Assembly (NCBI GenBank): GCA_038144425.1
Contig: JAYQNS010000003.1
Span: 372,001 to 436,000, forward strand
DNA: 64,000 bases
Reading direction: 5' to 3'
Source: Salivita marina
GTDB lineage: Bacteria > Pseudomonadota > Gammaproteobacteria > Pseudomonadales > Azotimanducaceae
This document shows positions 32,888-42,056 of the stretch, piece after piece (position 1 is the first letter of the stretch; each line of letters opens with the position of its first letter). The notes below the pieces were generated by a model that made no database searches, was not told the origin of the DNA, and saw only the letters and a program-made list of their open reading frames with translations. Made by a program: the position numbers and the translations under genes.

Positions 32888-34288
32888 TTAACCTAGCGAC
32901 TTACCCGATTGCTCCGCGTGCTTCGCGATGATGCCCGCGCTCTGCTCTTCCAGAACGTGGATCACCGACTTAGCGCGACCGTTCACCACAGCGTGCATCA
33001 GCACGGTCGGGATAGCAGCACAGAGACCGAGCACGGTGGTCATCAACGCGGTGGAAATACCGCCAGCCATGGTCTTCGGATCGCCGGTACCGAACAACGT
33101 GATGGCCTGGAAGGTCAGGATCATCCCGATAACCGTTCCGAGGAGACCGAGCAACGGTGACACCACGGAGATCACCTGGACGATCGCAATGCCGCGGTTG
33201 ATCTTCGGCGTTTCACCGAGGATAGCCTCACCGAGCTTGAGCTCCAGGGTTTCGACGTCCACGGACTGGTTGTCCTGGTAAACCTTGAGGATGCGGCCCA
33301 AGGGGTTACCCGTATCGGCCGTGGGGTTCTTTGCCTGCGACGCCACTTTGGAACCCACCATGGCCAGATCCACCATACGGATCAGGGCGATAAGAATGCC
33401 GATGGAACCGAGGATAATGATGACCGTACCCACGGCGCCCCCGTCCTCAATCCGCTCTCCAATGGTCTTGCCCTGAATCAAGAGCGAGAGCAGGGAGCCG
33501 CGGGTCGGGTCGATAGCGAAGGGTACGATGGTGCCAGTTGACGCACCCTGCAAACCATCCACCGTCGCCGTGAAACGGCTAGAGGGCTGACGAGCCAGCG
33601 CAACGATGTTCTGCGTATTCGGGTCAAAGTTCACGTAACCCGCGTCGGTGACAAGGTTGAAGTCCCCCACCCGGGTGATGGTGGTCGCCGTCTGTCCGCC
33701 GTCCGCTTCGATAACCGTACCTGGGAAGGACACCACCTTGCCCGTTTCCGTCATCTGCTGCTGAAGGGCGATCCAAAGCTCTTCAATCTCTTCTATGCTT
33801 GCGAGCTGCGTGCTTTTGCCCATTTTGGCAGCCAGCGCCTGGAGGGGCTCGCCGCGATCGGGGAACTGGGCGCTCACCACGGACCCTTCGAAGACACCTA
33901 CCGTATCCCCAGCCACTTGCTGGAGGACGCCAAAGAGCTCGCGAAGGGAGCCTAGCCGCGTATCCAGCTGTTCCTGGAGCTGACCGAGGCGACGCTCGTT
34001 CTCTTCGAACTGGGTCTCGAGGCGATCGGAGCGCTGCTCCTGCGCCGTACGCTCGGCCTTGGCGGAATTCAGCATGCTCTGCTGTTGCGCCTTCTTCTGA
34101 ATGAACTCACGCTCCCGGTCCTTGTTCACAGCACTTTCGAACAGGGCCCGCTCTTTTACGAGCTTAAGAAGATCGTCGAGGTCGCTGGCCTGACGCATTT
34201 CAAACTCAGCAGCATTCGCCGTACTGGCGACCATAGCGCCCCCGAGAAGGAGCGCTGCGGCGGATTTTACGAGTGACTTCATGATCAT
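32888..34288 (-). CDS. TtpC-like MotA/TolQ/ExbB protein with periplasmic coiled-coil domain
   Basis: The 466-residue product has a signal peptide (AAALLLGGAMVASTANA), a periplasmic coiled coil at about residues 55-120, a globular region, and a C-terminal ExbB-like part with VISVVSPLLGLLGTVIGMIL and VLGLCAAIPTVLMHAVV. This is the architecture of TtpC, needed for TonB2 function in Vibrio. The ATG at 34288 overlaps the TGA of the DUF3450 gene (ATGA). Confidence 0.92.
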   Translation of the reverse strand: MIMKSLVKSAAALLLGGAMVASTANAAEFEMRQASDLDDLLKLVKERALFESAVNKDREREFIQKKAQQQSMLNSAKAERTAQEQRSDRLETQFEENERRLGQLQEQLDTRLGSLRELFGVLQQVAGDTVGVFEGSVVSAQFPDRGEPLQALAAKMGKSTQLASIEEIEELWIALQQQMTETGKVVSFPGTVIEADGGQTATTITRVGDFNLVTDAGYVNFDPNTQNIVALARQPSSRFTATVDGLQGASTGTIVPFAIDPTRGSLLSLLIQGKTIGERIEDGGAVGTVIIILGSIGILIALIRMVDLAMVGSKVASQAKNPTADTGNPLGRILKVYQDNQSVDVETLELKLGEAILGETPKINRGIAIVQVISVVSPLLGLLGTVIGMILTFQAITLFGTGDPKTMAGGISTALMTTVLGLCAAIPTVLMHAVVNGRAKSVIHVLEEQSAGIIAKHAEQSGKSLG

Positions 34289-35067
34289 TGCGCCGACTCC
34301 GGACCGGGAACGGGAAGGGTGACGAGATCAACGGAGGCCTGCTTCCGCGCCATGCGGATGGCCGCCGTGATAGAGCTGTTGTAGCCCGAATCGAGGGGCT
34401 GCCAGGCGCGCTCGGCCTGATTCCAAACCCCAGCACGCTCGCCGTCGGTGGTTTGATAAACCAAAGAGACACGGCCCAGGCGGAGGAAGTCCACCACGAG
34501 GGTCTGGCCGTCAAGCTCGAGCTCGTCGGTATAGGACTCGAGGGTCCGTCCGTACTCGTTTTCGATCTGGTAGGCGTTCAACACCTGGCTGAATTTCTCG
34601 GACACTTCCACATCCGCCCGATCAAGAATTTCGTGGAGGCGATTGATACGGTCGAGGCGATCATCCTGCAGGAAGGGTACGTCGAGCTTCACGAATTGCT
34701 CGAGGCCGTCCAGCATCCGCAGCATGAGCGGCGTGATCTGACGCTCCACCTCGGTGACCTCGTCGATGGATGCGTTGATCTCGGCCATCTCCCGCTCTTG
34801 GCTAGAGATCTGCCGCTCGAGCTGCGCGTTGTAAACACGCAGACCTTCAACCTCCTTCATGACGGTTTTGTAGTCATTCAGGAGCTTGCGAGTTTCCTCC
34901 GTAAGCTCATCAACACGAGCCTGGGCGCTACGCGCTTGGCTGTGAATATCGTTTGCCGCGGCCAGTACGCCGTCCAACTCTGCGGCCGTCGCTTGGGCGC
35001 TTGCTGCGCCAAGGATGGCGCACGCAAGAGCGGAACGCGCAACCGTCTTCAGTCGATGCTCAATCAT
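34285..35067 (-). CDS. DUF3450 family periplasmic protein
   Basis: This 260-residue protein has a signal peptide (ALACAILGAASAQATA), a long coiled coil at about residues 35-110, and a C-terminal domain with VDFLRLGRVSLVYQTTDG, typical of DUF3450. The family regularly precedes the TtpC-ExbB-ExbD-TonB genes and is probably a periplasmic component of the same machine; its precise function is not established. It is the first gene of the operon. Confidence 0.92.
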   Translation of the reverse strand: MIEHRLKTVARSALACAILGAASAQATAAELDGVLAAANDIHSQARSAQARVDELTEETRKLLNDYKTVMKEVEGLRVYNAQLERQISSQEREMAEINASIDEVTEVERQITPLMLRMLDGLEQFVKLDVPFLQDDRLDRINRLHEILDRADVEVSEKFSQVLNAYQIENEYGRTLESYTDELELDGQTLVVDFLRLGRVSLVYQTTDGERAGVWNQAERAWQPLDSGYNSSITAAIRMARKQASVDLVTLPVPGPESAQ

Positions 35068-35450
35068 CTGATACCTGCGTGTCGGTGGATGGATGCCAAC
35101 TATCTTTAGTAGGAGTCGAGCAAAGCGGCGAGGTAACGCTAGACCGAGTGACCCGTGTTTGCCTCACTTCCTTTTCCCGTAAATGCTCCAAGGCCTCCGG
35201 GCGGCCATGAGTGCAAGCACTCTGGCCAGGCTGCTGCGCTACTCTCGAGGAGCCTCGCATGCGCAACACCCCTGGTTTCTTACGAAGGCGGTCGAAGCAT
35301 CCGAAATGCCTGAAAAGATGTCAACCCGCCCTAACAGTCTTTTCATCCTTCTCATTCCCTCCTTTTTTCCAAGCGTTGGCCTTGACATCACGCGGTTGTA
35401 ACATTCGAGCGGTGTAATCCGCCGCGACCGTACGTCACCGAGGACAGCTC
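35068..35450. other. Intergenic region between the TonB2-type operon and phoB
   Basis: This 383-nt stretch separates two divergent operons and is more AT-rich than its surroundings, particularly at 35320-35420. Promoters for both must lie here. TTGACA at 35384-35389 and a TTGTAACA at 35396-35403 might belong to a phoB promoter or a diverged Pho box, but I could not fit the 7-4-7-4 Pho box pattern convincingly. No RNA gene or coding sequence is supported. Confidence 0.5.
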
Positions 35451-36158
35451 ATGAGCGGCAACACCATTTTGGTGATCGAAGATGAAGCAGACATTCGCGA
35501 ACTCCTCGCCTTCAGCCTGGAACGAGCAGGCTTTACGGTTCAGGAAGCCCGGGACAGTGAGGAAGCGCTCCGCCGCCTCGAGGGCCCCCTCCCCGATCTA
35601 TTGTTGATTGACTGGATGCTCCCGGGCATGACAGGCATCGACCTGGCCCGACGCCTCCGCAAGGATCCTCTTACCGCCGAGCTACCGCTCATCATGCTCA
35701 CGGCGAAAAGCGAGGAAGCAGACAAGCTCAAGAGCTACGACGTGGGCATCGACGACTACGTCACCAAACCCTTTTCCCCTCGGGAGCTCGTCGCCCGAAT
35801 CAAAGCCGTCCTTCGACGCACCGGCGCTCCGGAGGCGGGGCAGCTCGCCTTTGGCCCCCTCGTCCTTGATACCCAAAGCCATCGCCTGTCCCTAGGGGGA
35901 GACAATATCCACATTGGTCCCACGGAATTTCGGCTCCTCGAATTCCTCATGCGCCACCCGGAACGGGCCTTCGACCGAGAGCAGCTTCTGGACCGGGTCT
36001 GGGGTCGCGCTGTCTACGTAGAAGAGCGCACCGTCGATGTGCATATCCTTCGGCTTCGGAAGGTGCTGAAGCCTTTCGGCGTCGCCGACTGGGTTCAAAC
36101 GGTCCGCGGCGTGGGATATCGCTTTTCCCCCCCCGCGGACAGCGCCGGATCGCGGTGA
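35451..36158 (+). CDS. phoB: Phosphate regulon response regulator PhoB
   Basis: PhoB activates phosphate-starvation genes. The 235-residue protein has an intact receiver (LVIEDEADIRELL, phosphoacceptor in LLLIDWMLPGM, Lys in DDYVTKPFSPRELVARI) and an OmpR-type winged helix (GPTEFRLLEFLMRHPERAF, VDVHILRLRKVL, VRGVGYRF). The sequence and position before phoR and pst are diagnostic. Its TGA overlaps the GTG start of the phoR reading frame. Confidence 0.96.
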   Translation: MSGNTILVIEDEADIRELLAFSLERAGFTVQEARDSEEALRRLEGPLPDLLLIDWMLPGMTGIDLARRLRKDPLTAELPLIMLTAKSEEADKLKSYDVGIDDYVTKPFSPRELVARIKAVLRRTGAPEAGQLAFGPLVLDTQSHRLSLGGDNIHIGPTEFRLLEFLMRHPERAFDREQLLDRVWGRAVYVEERTVDVHILRLRKVLKPFGVADWVQTVRGVGYRFSPPADSAGSR

Positions 36159-36268
36159 GCGGCGCCCTTGCGGTTGTCTTCCTCGCCCTCGCCGGCGCGC
36201 TCCTCGGAAGCGCCTTCGGCGCCCCGGCCTTGGGCGCCCTCCTTGTGGTCGCCCTTCATCAAAGCTGA
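36155..36268 (+). pseudogene. phoR: Membrane segment of phoR, cut off by in-frame TGA
   Basis: A GTG at 36155 overlaps the phoB stop (GTGA), the coupling expected for phoR. It opens a hydrophobic frame (LAVVFLALAGALLGSAFGAP, then ALGALLVVALHQS) that would be the membrane hairpin of PhoR. A TGA at 36266-36268 ends it after 37 codons. The same frame then continues QALQFRRLNRWFDQGSG into the sensor gene. By comparison with PhoR proteins from memory, a Trp is expected at the TGA, so TGG to TGA is the simplest explanation. Confidence 0.85.
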
Positions 36269-36328
36269 CAAGCCCTGCAGTTCCGTCGCCTAAACCGCTG
36301 GTTCGATCAGGGCTCGGGGCATCCCCCG

Positions 36329-37441
36329 ATGCTCTTCGGCGCGCTGCACCGTTTCTCCTGGCGGATCTATCGGCAGCGTCGCGGCACCCGAGCCCGCAGC
36401 CGGCGCCTAGCCACCATGCTCCGGGAGCTGCAGCGCGCCACCCAAGCCCTACCGGACGCTGTGGTCCTCCTGGAGGGAGAGGGACGCATCGTCTGGTTTA
36501 ACACCGCAGGCGCCACGCTTCTGGGGCTTCAGAAACGGGACGTCGGGCAGCAACTGGCGAGCCTTTTCCGCGCCCCGGAGCTGCGCACGCTTCTTAAGAC
36601 GAAGGCCGGCGAGGCACATATCGAGCTTCCCGCTCCCGGGGACCGGGCGGAAATTCTCGACCTGCGCATCGTTCCCTATGGCAATGCACAGCAGCTGCTG
36701 CTGGCCCGGGACATCACCACCGTGGCCCGGCTGCGCACCATGCGCCAGGACTTCGTAGACAATGTCTCTCACGAGCTGCGAACCCCCCTCACTGTGATCA
36801 TGGGGTTCCTAGAAACGCTCAAGGATGAGGACGATGCCGCGCTTCTGCATCGGGGCCTTCGGCGCATTCAAAATTCCGCCGAGCGTATGCAAAGCCTTGT
36901 GGAAGATTTACTTTTGCTTTCGAAGCTGGATTCGGACCAGGCCCCAGGGCTTGATCAACAGCAACCGGTCCGGCTGGGCCCCTTCATCGAACGACTCTGC
37001 GCCGACCTAGAAGCGCTCTATCCCGCCCATCGCTTCGTCCTGGAGGTGGACTCGGACCTGGCCGTGCCGGGCCTTGAGCGGGAACTGCACAGCGCTATCA
37101 CGAATCTCGTCACCAACGCCCTCCGCTATAGCCCCGATGGCGGCGCGATTACCATTTGCTACGGAGCGGTCGAAAATAGCGCTCGCCTGTCCGTCGGAGA
37201 CGAGGGGCTGGGCATCGCTGCCAATCACCTAGGGCGGCTGACGGAACGTTTTTATCGCGTGGATGTAGGCCGCTCCCGAGAGGCCGGGGGCACGGGGCTG
37301 GGCCTCGCCATCGTGAAGCACGTGCTCCGCCTCCATCACAGCGAGCTCGAGGTCAGCTCCGTCCTTGGTCGGGGCAGCTGCTTTAGCTTTGCCCTCCCGC
37401 TCACGGCCCGACGGGGCGGGCCAGAGCATCCCCATGCTTAG
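36329..37441 (+). CDS. phoR: Phosphate regulon sensor kinase PhoR, lacking its membrane part
   Basis: From the first ATG after the in-frame TGA, 370 residues remain. They contain a PAS domain (about 30-140, QALPDAVVLLEGEGRIVWFN), the dimerisation/His box (FVDNVSHELRTPLTVIMGFL) and a HATPase domain (NLVTNALRYSPDGG, DEGLGIA, GGTGLGLAIVKH). Kinase and phosphatase parts look intact. Without the membrane hairpin the protein would be soluble and could not contact the Pst complex normally. No strong ribosome binding site precedes 36329, so expression of this form is uncertain. It overlaps pstS by 8 nt. Confidence 0.85.
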   Translation: MLFGALHRFSWRIYRQRRGTRARSRRLATMLRELQRATQALPDAVVLLEGEGRIVWFNTAGATLLGLQKRDVGQQLASLFRAPELRTLLKTKAGEAHIELPAPGDRAEILDLRIVPYGNAQQLLLARDITTVARLRTMRQDFVDNVSHELRTPLTVIMGFLETLKDEDDAALLHRGLRRIQNSAERMQSLVEDLLLLSKLDSDQAPGLDQQQPVRLGPFIERLCADLEALYPAHRFVLEVDSDLAVPGLERELHSAITNLVTNALRYSPDGGAITICYGAVENSARLSVGDEGLGIAANHLGRLTERFYRVDVGRSREAGGTGLGLAIVKHVLRLHHSELEVSSVLGRGSCFSFALPLTARRGGPEHPHA

Positions 37442-38408
37442 GGCTTTCCTCCAGCGCATGCTGGCCCTTTACCTCCTCATACCGGGCCTTGGGCACGGGG
37501 CTGCTCTGATGCTCGATGAGGCGCTCCCTGCCTATGAACCCTCCCAGAGGCTTGAGGCTCAGGCCGTGACCTCCGTGGGCTCGGACACCATGAACAATCT
37601 CATGAGTCTCTGGACCGAAGCCTTTCAGGCCTACCACCCCGGCCTGTCCGCACAAATCTCCGGCGCCGGCTCCTCCACCGCGCCTCCGGCCCTCACCGAG
37701 GGCACGGCGCTCTTTGGCGCCATGAGCCGGCGCATGACCAGTGGCGAGCTCCAGGCCTTTGAGGCCCGCTTTGGCTATCGGCCCCTGGCTTTTCGAGTCG
37801 CGGTGGACGCCCTCGCTGTCTTCGTGCACAAGGACAACCCTCTTCCGGGCCTTTCCCTAAGCGCCCTGGACGCGATCTTCTCCGTAGCCCGGCGCTGCGG
37901 AGCACGGCAGAGCGCGGAACGCTGGGGAGACCTTGGCCTTGAGGGCCCTTGGCACACGCGACGGCTCCAGCGTTTCGGTCGGAACGCGGTCTCCGGCACC
38001 TACGGCTACTTCAAGGCCAGCGCCCTGTGCAACGGGGATTTCCGCAGCGACGTCAACGAGCAACCGGGTTCTGCCTCGGTGGTGCAGGCCGTCAGCCGCA
38101 CGCCTACGGGCATTGGCTACTCGGGCATGGGCTTTCAAACCTCAGAGATTCGCCCCCTACCCCTCGCGCGGCGGGAGGGTGAACGCTTCGTCGCCGCGAC
38201 AGCAGCCAACGCCATCGCAGGCTCCTACCCCCTATCCCGCTATCTTTACCTCTACTTAAACCACCCCCCGGGGACCGTCTTTGCACCTTTACAGCGGGAA
38301 TTCCTGCGCTTCGTGCTGTCCCGAGAAGGACAAGGGCTGGTCCTTCGCGACGGCTACGTCCCCCTCCCCGCGAAGGTCGCGGCGCGGGAACGGCTTCGGG
38401 TGCCCTAG
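37434..38408 (+). CDS. pstS: Phosphate ABC transporter substrate-binding protein PstS
   Basis: A 324-residue periplasmic PBP-like protein. The signal peptide covers about residues 8-26. Phosphate-binding motifs are VTSVGSDTMNNLMSLW, AQISGAGSSTAPPAL, FGAMSRRMT, and GRNAVSGTYGYFKASAL. It ends with LSREGQGLVLRDGYVPLP, as in Pseudomonas-type PstS. The ATG at 37434 overlaps phoR; a second ATG at 37458 is also possible. It delivers phosphate to PstCA. Confidence 0.88.
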   Translation: MLRAFLQRMLALYLLIPGLGHGAALMLDEALPAYEPSQRLEAQAVTSVGSDTMNNLMSLWTEAFQAYHPGLSAQISGAGSSTAPPALTEGTALFGAMSRRMTSGELQAFEARFGYRPLAFRVAVDALAVFVHKDNPLPGLSLSALDAIFSVARRCGARQSAERWGDLGLEGPWHTRRLQRFGRNAVSGTYGYFKASALCNGDFRSDVNEQPGSASVVQAVSRTPTGIGYSGMGFQTSEIRPLPLARREGERFVAATAANAIAGSYPLSRYLYLYLNHPPGTVFAPLQREFLRFVLSREGQGLVLRDGYVPLPAKVAARERLRVP

Positions 38409-38411
38409 GCC

Positions 38412-40628
38412 ATGGCGCACACCACGACCCCAAGAGGAGGGCGAGATCGACGGCGGCACGGGCTGGACCGGCTGGCCGCCCGCCTCATCCCCCTGGGGGG
38501 ATTTGGCGTACTGGCGGCCATCAGCGCCATCTTCCTCTACCTCCTTTGGGCGACCCTGCCCCTGCTCCAGGAGGCCAGCCAGACGCCCTTTGGAAAGCCT
38601 GGGGTTGCCCAAAATGCGGCGCCGCTCCTCGCCCTGGATAGCCGCGGGGATTACCTCATTCAACTCGACGGCACGGGGTACCTCACCCTTCAGGTCCTTG
38701 CCACCGGCGAAACGGTTTTTCGCCAGGCCCTGGCCCTCGACGGCGCCCCGCCGCTCCACGCCTGGCCCGTGGGAGAAAACGGCCATCTCTACGCGGTGCT
38801 CCTCGAATCGGGCGCGCTGCAATTCTTCGCTCTTGAGTTTCCCGTGCGCGTGAATGAGGGGGTCGCGCAGCGGACGATCCGCCTGTCCTACCCCTTTGGG
38901 CAAACGCCTCTCCTACTCCCGGGCGGGGTCAGCGGAAATCGGCTCCAGAGCTTTTGGGAAGAGACCCAGCTCACCCTGGCCTACATTAGCGAGACGGAAG
39001 GGCCCAACGGCACTGCGACCCTCCATTTACTCGCTTTTGACGAGGTCGAGCTTGGCCTGCCCCTTCTCCCCGGAAGGCACTACCGCTACCCCCTTGCAAG
39101 GGCCCCCGAGCGCCTCGCTCGCCGGGGCCAGCAGTGGCTATTTCTGGATTACGGCGATCGCCTCGAGGCATGGTTCGCGCGCTTCGCCGATAGCGCCGAG
39201 CCTGCGGCAAGCCTCAAGCTTTCCCCGGCGACCCCTCGGGCCCTCCTCTTTGGAGGGCAGACCTGGCTCCTGGGGCAGGCCGATGGCACGCTCCGGCGCA
39301 CCTTTCCCGTTCGGGATAGCGCCGGCCAGTTCCGCTTTGAGGATGCCCGCCCTCTAACCCTGCCGGCGGCGGCGCAAAGGCTTCATGCGGTGCCCGGGCA
39401 ACGACGAATCCTCGTCACCGTCGCCGGGGGCGAGCACCGCCTCCTGGAAGCGACCTCTGGCGCCACGCTCCTCGCCCTCGCCGCCGATGGGCTCCAGGGC
39501 CGTTTCGCCTTCAATGACCGAGGCACTCGTGTGGCCCGCATCGCCGCAGACGACACGGTCCGCGCCTGGGGAATCAAGGCGCGCCACGCAGAGCTATCCT
39601 TCCAACGGCTTTGGGAACGGGTCTGGTACGAGGGCTATCCCGCCCCGGACTTTGTCTGGCAAAGCTCTGGCTCCGGCCCAGAATTCGAAGCGAAGTTCAG
39701 CCTGACCCCCCTACTCTTTGGAACCCTAAAAGCGGCCCTCGTCGCCATGATCTTCGCCACGCCCTTGGCCCTGGGCAGCGCGATCTACACCGCCTACTTT
39801 ATGACCCCGGGACTTCGGGGCTGGATCAAACCGAGCATCGAACTCATAGCGGCCATGCCGACGGTCATCCTTGGTTTCCTTGGCGCCCTCTGGCTCGCAC
39901 CCCTGATCGAGCAACACCTCTTTGGCACCCTGATCACCCTCCTGGCTCTCCCCGGGCTCATGCTGGGCCTGGGATGGCTTTGGGGCCTCCTTTCCCCGGC
40001 GCTGCGCCACCGCGTACCGCCGGGAGCCCACGCCCTCGTACTCATGCTGCCCCTGGCCAGCGCGCTCTTCGCGCTTTACAACATCGCTCCAGCCCTTGAG
40101 AGCAGCCTTTTCGAACAAAGCTTCCGCCTCTGGCTTGATGAGCGCTGGGGCATCAGCTTTGAGCAGCGCAATGCGCTCATCGTAGGCTTGGTTTTAGGCT
40201 TCGCCATCACCCCCACGATCTTCTCCATTGCGGAGGACGCCATCGCCGGTGTTCCCGAGCGGCTCGTGCACGGCGCCCTCGCCCTCGGCGCTAGCCGCTG
40301 GGATGCGCTTCGACAAATCGTTCTGCCCACGGCCTCCGCAGGCATTCTGTCGGCCCTCATGATTGGCCTAGGACGCGCCGTGGGAGAAACCATGATCGTT
40401 CTGATGGTGACGGGGAATACCCCGTACCTATCTCCGAGCCTCTTCGAAGGCATGCGAACCTTTTCCGCGAACATCGCTATCGAACTGCCCGAAGCCGAGG
40501 TCTACAGCACCCACTACCGGGTGCTTTTCCTCACGGCCCTGCTGCTCTTTGCCATGACCTTCCTGGCCAACACGGCGGCGGAGGTGATTCGCGGACGGCT
40601 CCGTAAACGCTACGGAGCCCTGGCATGA
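38412..40628 (+). CDS. pstC: Phosphate ABC transporter permease PstC (long form)
   Basis: At 738 residues this is the long PstC of Pseudomonas and relatives. One membrane helix (about 28-52) is followed by a large periplasmic, beta-propeller-like region to about residue 430. The permease domain then carries the EAA loop IAGVPERLVHGALALGASRW and GLGRAVGETMIVLMVTGNTP. It pairs with PstA and PstB. It starts 3 nt after pstS and overlaps pstA by 4 nt. Confidence 0.93.
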   Translation: MAHTTTPRGGRDRRRHGLDRLAARLIPLGGFGVLAAISAIFLYLLWATLPLLQEASQTPFGKPGVAQNAAPLLALDSRGDYLIQLDGTGYLTLQVLATGETVFRQALALDGAPPLHAWPVGENGHLYAVLLESGALQFFALEFPVRVNEGVAQRTIRLSYPFGQTPLLLPGGVSGNRLQSFWEETQLTLAYISETEGPNGTATLHLLAFDEVELGLPLLPGRHYRYPLARAPERLARRGQQWLFLDYGDRLEAWFARFADSAEPAASLKLSPATPRALLFGGQTWLLGQADGTLRRTFPVRDSAGQFRFEDARPLTLPAAAQRLHAVPGQRRILVTVAGGEHRLLEATSGATLLALAADGLQGRFAFNDRGTRVARIAADDTVRAWGIKARHAELSFQRLWERVWYEGYPAPDFVWQSSGSGPEFEAKFSLTPLLFGTLKAALVAMIFATPLALGSAIYTAYFMTPGLRGWIKPSIELIAAMPTVILGFLGALWLAPLIEQHLFGTLITLLALPGLMLGLGWLWGLLSPALRHRVPPGAHALVLMLPLASALFALYNIAPALESSLFEQSFRLWLDERWGISFEQRNALIVGLVLGFAITPTIFSIAEDAIAGVPERLVHGALALGASRWDALRQIVLPTASAGILSALMIGLGRAVGETMIVLMVTGNTPYLSPSLFEGMRTFSANIAIELPEAEVYSTHYRVLFLTALLLFAMTFLANTAAEVIRGRLRKRYGALA

Positions 40629-42046
40629 GCGCCTCCTCGGGATGGCGCTCCGGAGACGGCGCCCTCTGGCTCAGTACCGGCGCGGTGACCCTGACCCTGC
40701 TGCTCACCGTCACTCTCCTCGTGCTCCTCGCTCGGGTGGGCTTTGGCCACTTTTGGCCCGAGCCCCTGCCAACCCTCACCTTCGACTCCAGCGCTGGGCA
40801 GCCTCCTCTGGTCGCAGCGCGGCGCGACCACAGCACCTTTGCCCCGGCCGAAGGCGGCCTGGAAGCCCGAACCCTTCTACGCACAGGAAACCGGGATACG
40901 GCGCCTCCAGATTTTCGCTGGGTCGCCGATGATAGCTTTCGCAGCGCGCGCTTTGATCGCTCGGCCGTCGAGCTGGAGCGGCGAAGCTGGGGTCCGGCCC
41001 TTGGTCTGCTCGCGCCTCCAGAGGCCCCTGCTACAGACCGGGCCGCGCTCGCCGCTCGGCAATGGGCGCTTTTAGAGAACGCCCTCGTCCTGCCGCCGGA
41101 GACTCGCACTGGAACCCTGACGCTCTACGGCGCTGACGGCACTGCTTGGTCCCTCGCCTTGGCCGACGTGGTGCGCGCCTGGCGTCCCAACGCCATGGAT
41201 CTCGGAGAAAAGCTGTCACTCTACTTCTCTCGCATCGGCGCCTTTATCAGCGAGCCGCCACGGGAAGCCAACACGGAAGGGGGCATCTTCCCTGCCCTCT
41301 TCGGCACCGTTTTGATGGTGATGCTCATGACCGTCGTGGTCACGCCTATCGGCGTCGTGGCGGCGCTCTATCTCCATGAATACGCGCCCCAGGGGCCCCT
41401 CACGCAAATGCTGCGCATCGCCGTGAATAATCTGGCGGGGGTCCCCTCTATTGTTTATGGGGTCTTTGGCTTGGGCTTCTTTGTTTACTTGGTGGGAGGC
41501 AGCCTCGATCGCACCTTCTTCGCCGACACCCTCCCAGCCCCCACCTTTGGCACCCCCGGACTCCTCTGGGCCTCCCTCACCCTGGCCCTGCTCACCCTAC
41601 CGGTGATGATCGTGGCCACGGAAGAAGGACTCAGCCGCATTCCTCGGCAACTGCGGGAAGCAAGCCTCGCCCTTGGGGCCACGCGCTTCGAAACGCTTCG
41701 CCACATTATCCTCCCCCAGGCCCTGCCGGCGGTGCTCACGGGGGTCATCCTTGCTGTGGCTCGGGGCGCTGGGGAAGTGGCACCCCTCATGCTGGTGGGC
41801 GTGGTGAAGCTCGCCCCAGAGCTTCCCCTTGATAGCACCTTTCCCTTTCTTCATGTCGATCGGCAGTTCATGCACCTGGGCTTTCATATCTACGACCTCG
41901 CCTTCCAGAGCCCCAACGTCGAGGCAGCGCGCCCCCTGGTCTATGCGTCCGCACTCCTTCTGGTGCTGATGATCGTATTGCTTAACCTCGGCGCCGTGCT
42001 CCTTCGCGCCTATCTGCGCGGGCGCCACCGCGATCCCCTAGGCTAA
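40625..42046 (+). CDS. pstA: Phosphate ABC transporter permease PstA (long form)
   Basis: A 473-residue permease with an N-terminal membrane helix (about 17-40), a periplasmic insert of about 180 residues, and the transport domain. The domain includes NNLAGVPSIVYGVFGLGFFV, the EAA loop LSRIPRQLREASLALGATRF, and ILAVARGAGEVAPLML. The ATG overlaps the pstC stop (ATGA). The insert is matched by the long form of PstC. Confidence 0.93.
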   Translation: MSASSGWRSGDGALWLSTGAVTLTLLLTVTLLVLLARVGFGHFWPEPLPTLTFDSSAGQPPLVAARRDHSTFAPAEGGLEARTLLRTGNRDTAPPDFRWVADDSFRSARFDRSAVELERRSWGPALGLLAPPEAPATDRAALAARQWALLENALVLPPETRTGTLTLYGADGTAWSLALADVVRAWRPNAMDLGEKLSLYFSRIGAFISEPPREANTEGGIFPALFGTVLMVMLMTVVVTPIGVVAALYLHEYAPQGPLTQMLRIAVNNLAGVPSIVYGVFGLGFFVYLVGGSLDRTFFADTLPAPTFGTPGLLWASLTLALLTLPVMIVATEEGLSRIPRQLREASLALGATRFETLRHIILPQALPAVLTGVILAVARGAGEVAPLMLVGVVKLAPELPLDSTFPFLHVDRQFMHLGFHIYDLAFQSPNVEAARPLVYASALLLVLMIVLLNLGAVLLRAYLRGRHRDPLG

Positions 42047-42056
42047 ACTGCAGCCC

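Noticed and set aside
35380..35420. Pho box upstream of phoB
   Set aside because: TTGACAT and TTGTAACA occur, but the two 7-bp direct repeats with 4-bp spacing cannot be fitted well enough to call a site.
36266..36268. UGA read as tryptophan or selenocysteine in phoR
   Set aside because: TGA serves as the normal stop for many genes in this window (for example phoB, msrB neighbours, pepQ), and no selenocysteine insertion structure or selenoprotein context is seen.
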